NCBI GenBank assembly: GCA_900548765.1
Contig: URLU01000100.1
Coordinates: 1 to 8,125, forward strand
DNA: 8,125 nt
Direction: 5' to 3'
DNA from: an uncultured Lachnobacterium sp.
GTDB lineage: Bacteria; Bacillota; Clostridia; Lachnospirales; Lachnospiraceae
Of this stretch, positions 5,836 through 8,125 are shown in pieces. The position numbers and the translations under genes were made by a program. The notes beneath the pieces are model-generated. The model had not been told where the DNA came from. It saw only the letters and a list, made by a program, of their open reading frames with translations, and made no database searches. The number at the start of each line of letters is the position of its first letter. The stretch's first letter is position 1.

Positions 5836-7287
5836 TTATACGTTTATCTCAGCCTTAACACCAAGCTCGTCCTTGTGAGCGTCAAGCACTGGCTTAACTA
5901 CATCACGGAGGAACACGTCAACCTGACGTGGAGCGCGTCCTACATAAAGCTCTGGCTTGAGGTTAGCCTCAATCTCCTCCTTTGTAAGACCGAATGCAGG
6001 GTCAGCGGCAATTAAGTCTACAAGGTTATTGTCCCTTCCCTCTTCCTTAACTGTCCTGCCTGCCTCCATAGAGAGCTGGCGAATCTTCTCATGCATCTCC
6101 TGACGGTTGCCACCATTCTTAACCGCATCCATCATGATATTCTCTGTTGCCATGAATGGAATCTCTGCCATAAAGTGTTTCTCGATAACCTTTGGATATA
6201 CCACAAGTCCATCTACTACATTGAGACACAAATCAAGGATTCCATCAATTGCAAGGAAGCCCTCTGGAATAGAAAGACGCTTGTTTGCTGAATCATCAAG
6301 GGTTCTCTCAAACCACTGTGTAGCTGAAGTGATAGCCGGATTAAGGGCATCCACCATCACATATCTTGAAAGGGAAGCGATTCTCTCACTTCTCATCGGA
6401 TTTCTCTTGTAAGCCATAGCTGACGAACCAATCTGATTTTTCTCAAATGGCTCCTCAACCTCCTTCAGGTGCTGAAGAAGTCTGATGTCATTTGACATCT
6501 TGTGTGCGCTTGCAGCGATTCCTGCAAGTACATTTAAGACTCTTGTGTCTACCTTACGGGAATATGTCTGTCCTGATACAGCATAGCAGGCATCAAAGCC
6601 CATCTTCTTGGCAATCATTGGGTCAATCTTGTCGATGGTCTCATTGTCTCCGTCGAAAAGCTCAAGGAAGCTTGCCTGTGTACCTGTTGTACCCTTAGAA
6701 CCAAGAAGCTTTAATGTGCTCTGCACATACTCCAAATCCTCTAAATCCATCAAAAATTCCTGTGCCCAGAGTGTAGCTCTCTTTCCTACTGTTGTAGGCT
6801 GGGCTGGCTGGAAGTGTGTAAATGCAAGTGTTGGCTGGTTCTTGTACTTGTCTGCAAAGTTTGCAAGCTCAGCAATTACACTTACAAGCTTTTTGTGGAC
6901 CAGCTTCAATGCCTCATTCATAACGATTATGTCTGTGTTATCACCTACATAGCATGATGTGGCACCAAGGTGAATGATTCCTGCTGCCTTTGGACACTGC
7001 TGTCCGTATGCGTATACATGGCTCATTACATCGTGGCGGACTAATTTTTCTCTCTCTTTTGCAACATCATAGTTTATATCTGTGATGTGCTCCTTCATCT
7101 CGTCAATCTGCTCCTGCGAGATAACAGGCTTGCCATTCTCTGAAAGTCCAAGCTCCATCTCTGTCTCTGCAAGGGCAATCCAAAGTCTTCTCCATGTAGA
7201 AAACTTCATATCCTGTGAGAAAATATACTGCATTTCCTTGCTGGCATATCTCTCTCCTAATGGGCTTGAATATCTATCTGTGCTCAT
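5836..7287 (-). CDS. purB: Adenylosuccinate lyase
   Basis: PurB catalyses two fumarate-releasing steps of purine synthesis in the cytosol: SAICAR to AICAR, and adenylosuccinate to AMP. It belongs to the fumarase/aspartase superfamily and acts as a homotetramer. The superfamily signature GSSAMAYKRNP is at 287-297 and carries the catalytic serine loop. Likely catalytic histidines are H158 (in THFQPAQPTT) and H106 (in HLGATS). At 483 residues it is longer than the B. subtilis-type enzyme (about 430). From memory it looks unusually close to animal ADSL, sharing QWFERTLDDSAN (324-335), GLVVYPKVIE (360-369) and PFMATENI (377-384). The signature has A where many family members have P (AMPYK), which is a mild variation. 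The ATG at 7287 follows AAAGGAGA (7293-7300). purF ends 48 nt upstream without a terminator, so the two are probably co-transcribed. Confidence 0.97.
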   Translation of the reverse strand: MSTDRYSSPLGERYASKEMQYIFSQDMKFSTWRRLWIALAETEMELGLSENGKPVISQEQIDEMKEHITDINYDVAKEREKLVRHDVMSHVYAYGQQCPKAAGIIHLGATSCYVGDNTDIIVMNEALKLVHKKLVSVIAELANFADKYKNQPTLAFTHFQPAQPTTVGKRATLWAQEFLMDLEDLEYVQSTLKLLGSKGTTGTQASFLELFDGDNETIDKIDPMIAKKMGFDACYAVSGQTYSRKVDTRVLNVLAGIAASAHKMSNDIRLLQHLKEVEEPFEKNQIGSSAMAYKRNPMRSERIASLSRYVMVDALNPAITSATQWFERTLDDSANKRLSIPEGFLAIDGILDLCLNVVDGLVVYPKVIEKHFMAEIPFMATENIMMDAVKNGGNRQEMHEKIRQLSMEAGRTVKEEGRDNNLVDLIAADPAFGLTKEEIEANLKPELYVGRAPRQVDVFLRDVVKPVLDAHKDELGVKAEINV

Positions 7288-7335
7288 AAATTTCTCCTTT
7301 TTAAATGTGCTTATGATTTTATATCTGATACCATT

Positions 7336-8125
7336 TTAACGGTTTAGCATCCTTCTCTCAAGGTCTATTTCCTTGTCAAAATACTCTCCTCTGATATCCT
7401 CCTTTGGCGGTTCCATTGGATATTTGCCATTGAAACAGCCTGTACAAATTGGAAGTCCCTCTGCCAGCTCCTTTAAGCGGTCAAGCTCAAGATAGCCCAG
7501 TGAGTCTGCTCCGATTATTTTTCTGATATCCTCTATTGTCCTGTTATAGGCGATAAGCTGCTCTCTTGCAGGAATATCTGTTCCAAAATAACATGGCCAT
7601 AAAAATGGTGGTGAAGAAATCCTTACATGGACTTCTGCTGCTCCTGCATCCCTTAGCATCTTTACGATTCTGTCTGAGGTGGTTCCTCTTACGATTGAGT
7701 CATCAATCATGATAACCCGTTTGCCAGCAACAGCTTCCTTTAAGACATTGAGCTTAATCTGTACACTGGACTCTCTGCTGGACTGCTTTGGCTTGATAAA
7801 GGTACGTCCTACATATCCATTTTTTACAAATGCTGTGCCATATGGTATGCCGGACTGGAGAGAATATCCAAGGGCGGCTGCATTACCGGACTCAGGAACT
7901 CCGGTCACTATATCTGCATCAACCGGCGAATCCATAGCCAGGAATTTTCCTGCCTTGATTCGTGAGCTGTACACGCTGACTCCGTCTATATGGCTGTCCG
8001 GTCTTGCAAAATATATGTACTCGAATATACATCTTGCTTCTTTTTCCGGTGCAATAGCCATGGTCATATCTGACTCTATGCCTTTTTCAGGGCTTATGGT
8101 AACTACCTCGCCAGGCTTTACATCC
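7336..8125 (-). CDS. purF: Amidophosphoribosyltransferase, C-terminal part (gene cut by the right edge)
   Basis: PurF performs the first committed step of purine synthesis, making 5-phosphoribosylamine from PRPP and glutamine. The frame stays open to the right edge (DVKPGEVVTISPEKG comes before the first internal ATG at 8067), so this is a partial gene and not a short protein starting at 8067. Missing is the N-terminal glutaminase domain with its catalytic cysteine. Present is the phosphoribosyltransferase domain with the PRPP-binding loop VIMIDDSIVRGTT and the YFARPDS block. Four cysteines match the Fe-S ligands of the B. subtilis enzyme: one in ARCIFEYI, one in LWPCYFG exactly 146 residues later, and a pair in ICTGCFNGKYP. 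This marks the clostridial/bacillar 4Fe-4S type, presumably oxygen-sensitive. It lies directly upstream of purB on the same strand. Confidence 0.96.
   Translation of the reverse strand, partial: DVKPGEVVTISPEKGIESDMTMAIAPEKEARCIFEYIYFARPDSHIDGVSVYSSRIKAGKFLAMDSPVDADIVTGVPESGNAAALGYSLQSGIPYGTAFVKNGYVGRTFIKPKQSSRESSVQIKLNVLKEAVAGKRVIMIDDSIVRGTTSDRIVKMLRDAGAAEVHVRISSPPFLWPCYFGTDIPAREQLIAYNRTIEDIRKIIGADSLGYLELDRLKELAEGLPICTGCFNGKYPMEPPKEDIRGEYFDKEIDLERRMLNR

Noticed and set aside
7336..8067. purF as a complete 243-residue gene starting at the ATG at 8067
   Set aside because: The frame continues upstream with PurF-like sequence to the window edge, no ribosome binding site precedes 8067, and the essential N-terminal glutaminase domain would be missing.

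Overview
The window is an 8.1 kb stretch of a Firmicutes chromosome, most likely from the Lachnospiraceae (Roseburia, Agathobacter and Butyrivibrio relatives). This placement is an inference. It rests on the moderate GC, strong AGGAGG-type ribosome binding sites, clostridial-type RNase R and SecG, a four-cysteine (Fe-S type) PurF, and the gene order secG-rnr-smpB-ssrA. Every gene I can support lies on the minus strand, so transcription runs from high to low coordinates.

From right to left, the first block is purine synthesis: the 3' part of purF (cut by the window edge) followed 48 nt later by purB, probably one operon. Next is secG, with its own strong promoter directly after the purB stop, a GTG start and a rho-independent terminator. 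The gap before rnr holds a long imperfect palindrome (29-nt arms) and a good rnr promoter. rnr (RNase R), smpB and ssrA (tmRNA) follow. These three act together in ribosome rescue: tmRNA with SmpB releases ribosomes stalled on broken mRNAs and tags the peptide, and RNase R degrades the faulty message. ssrA starts 16 nt after the smpB stop and ends at a 20-bp hairpin terminator.

The left part is accessory in character. It holds a 476-residue protein with an N-terminal polytopic membrane domain and a C-terminal LuxR-type helix-turn-helix. 140 nt downstream is the 5' end of a gene for a secreted protein with a clear signal peptide, which runs off the left edge. The intergenic region between them is the most unusual part of the window. 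Its ribosome binding site lies in one arm of a 15-bp hairpin whose other arm carries a perfect anti-Shine-Dalgarno, and an 18/17-nt near-identical direct repeat has one copy in the hairpin loop and one upstream.

Most of the window is well-known housekeeping sequence and I found no clear new multi-gene system. The best candidates for follow-up are the SD-occluding hairpin with its repeats, the membrane LuxR/secreted protein pair, and the palindrome between secG and rnr.
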